From: JBDRGD01 sp043818095
Lineage (GTDB): Bacteria > Chloroflexota > Dehalococcoidia > Dehalococcoidales > RBG-16-60-22
DNA: 5,593 bases
NCBI GenBank assembly: GCA_043818095.1
Contig: JBDRGD010000122.1
Span: forward strand, 1 to 5,593
Reading direction: 5' to 3'
This document shows positions 4,895 through 5,593 of this stretch, in pieces (within the stretch, counting starts at the first letter, position 1; every line of letters begins with the position of its first letter). The notes under the pieces are model-generated. The model made no database searches and was not told the origin of the DNA. It worked only from the letters and a program-made list of their open reading frames with translations. The position numbers and the translations under genes are program-made.

Positions 4895-5593
4895 CTATAT
4901 CTGCCGCTCGATGCAGTATTCCCGCAGCCCGTTCAACGCGGCGAAGAACTCCCGCATCATGACGCTCACCGGGTACATCCCCTTCTCGGTGACCCTTATC
5001 AGGCCACTTTCCTCCACCAGCCCGGCGCGCCTGAGCAGGGAAAGCTCCAGTCCCAGCTTGTTGCGGATGTCCGCGTGGAAACGCTCGCGGAACTTCTCCG
5101 GGTCCACCTCCATGCCGAAAAGCTTGGTGAGCAGGTAGTAGCGCAGGTTTTCCTTCCCGGAAAGCTGGCGCCAGCCGATGATGGGCAGGCGCTCCTCGCC
5201 GACCATCTCCGCGTAGTGCTCCAGGGAGAAGGAGTTGGCGTAGAAGTTGCCGTTGACGATGCTCACCGAGCCGGAGCCGATGCCGACATAATCGTCCTCG
5301 TCGATGATGTATTCGTCAATCATGCGCTCGCCCCGGGAGAAGCACCAGACGGTGGAGGGCTTGTACCCGCCCTGGTAAAGCTCCCGCAGGATAATGTCAT
5401 AGAACTTCTTTTCCCGGGAGGTATCCACCTTATTAAAACGGCGCTCCAGGGCGTCCCGCTTGTGCGGGGAAGCCATCAGCGGGTAGAAGGTAGCCTGGTC
5501 AATCTGGAGTTCCTTGAAGTCCCGGACGTCCGCGGCGAACTGCTCCAGGCTCTGCCCCGGGAAGTTAAAGACGAAGTCCACGTTCAGCGTGGC
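4895..5593 (-). CDS. HemN/HemW-family radical SAM protein, C-terminal part (N-terminus beyond window)
   Basis: Only the last 232 residues are visible; the frame is open to the right edge, and the radical SAM CxxxCxxC cluster motif lies outside. The visible part begins with LNVDFVFNFPGQSLEQ (residues 3-18), the HemN-type strand followed by PGQ. It continues through RMIDEYIIDEDDYVGIGSGSVS (about 90-111) and YANSFSLEHY (118-127), equivalent to the YxGxGxxAxS region of HemN and HemW. It ends in a winged-helix HemN_C-like segment with LLRRAGLVEES and a VTEKGMYPVS turn. The family includes coproporphyrinogen dehydrogenase, the haem chaperone HemW, and class C radical SAM methyltransferases such as the menaquinone C8-methylases MenK/MqnK. 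The convergent menA-menG neighbours make a MenK-like role attractive, but that is inference. The stop lies 7 nt from the menG stop. Confidence 0.85.
   Translation of the reverse strand, partial: ATLNVDFVFNFPGQSLEQFAADVRDFKELQIDQATFYPLMASPHKRDALERRFNKVDTSREKKFYDIILRELYQGGYKPSTVWCFSRGERMIDEYIIDEDDYVGIGSGSVSIVNGNFYANSFSLEHYAEMVGEERLPIIGWRQLSGKENLRYYLLTKLFGMEVDPEKFRERFHADIRNKLGLELSLLRRAGLVEESGLIRVTEKGMYPVSVMMREFFAALNGLREYCIERQI

Overview
The window reads as a stretch of ordinary bacterial chromosome. It is GC-rich by eye, densely packed, and carries no mobile elements or CRISPR repeats. The gene set suggests an anaerobe-like, menaquinone-related lineage, and Chloroflexota (Dehalococcoidia-like) is my best guess. 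The hints are a GatCAB amidotransferase subunit (indirect glutaminyl/asparaginyl-tRNA route), a short DUF5679-like zinc ribbon, a SAM hydroxide adenosyltransferase, and a MenA/MenG pair beside a HemN-like radical SAM protein. This taxonomic guess is inference; no taxonomic marker gene is present.

Layout. (a) 1-62: most of a tRNA-Ala(UGC) gene on the minus strand, cut by the left edge. (b) 63-202: a divergent promoter region, with one extended -10 promoter reading left into the tRNA and one reading right into gatB. (c) 203-2779: a tight plus-strand block of gatB, secG and a SAM hydroxide adenosyltransferase, with gaps of 23 and 25 nt that suggest one transcript. (d) 2816-3019: a 47-residue, very basic zinc-ribbon protein with its own consensus -35 and a perfect Shine-Dalgarno. 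(e) 3020-3253: a gene-free stretch that can fold into several nested stems and ends in a strong intrinsic terminator just before the next operon. (f) 3254-4887: menA-like prenyltransferase and menG/ubiE-like methyltransferase, 23 nt apart. (g) 4895-5593: C-terminal part of a HemN-family radical SAM protein on the minus strand, convergent with menG at a 7-nt gap and cut by the right edge.

How the parts work together. gatB belongs to tRNA amidation and sits beside a tRNA gene. secG belongs to protein export. The SAM hydrolase is a metabolic orphan in the same transcript. menA and menG perform the two late steps of menaquinone synthesis (prenylation, then C2 methylation). The HemN-like neighbour may be a third quinone-modifying enzyme (C8 methylation, MenK/MqnK type) rather than a haem enzyme. 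The most intriguing non-coding signal is the structured, terminator-ended region upstream of menA, which could be a 3' UTR, a small RNA or an attenuation leader.
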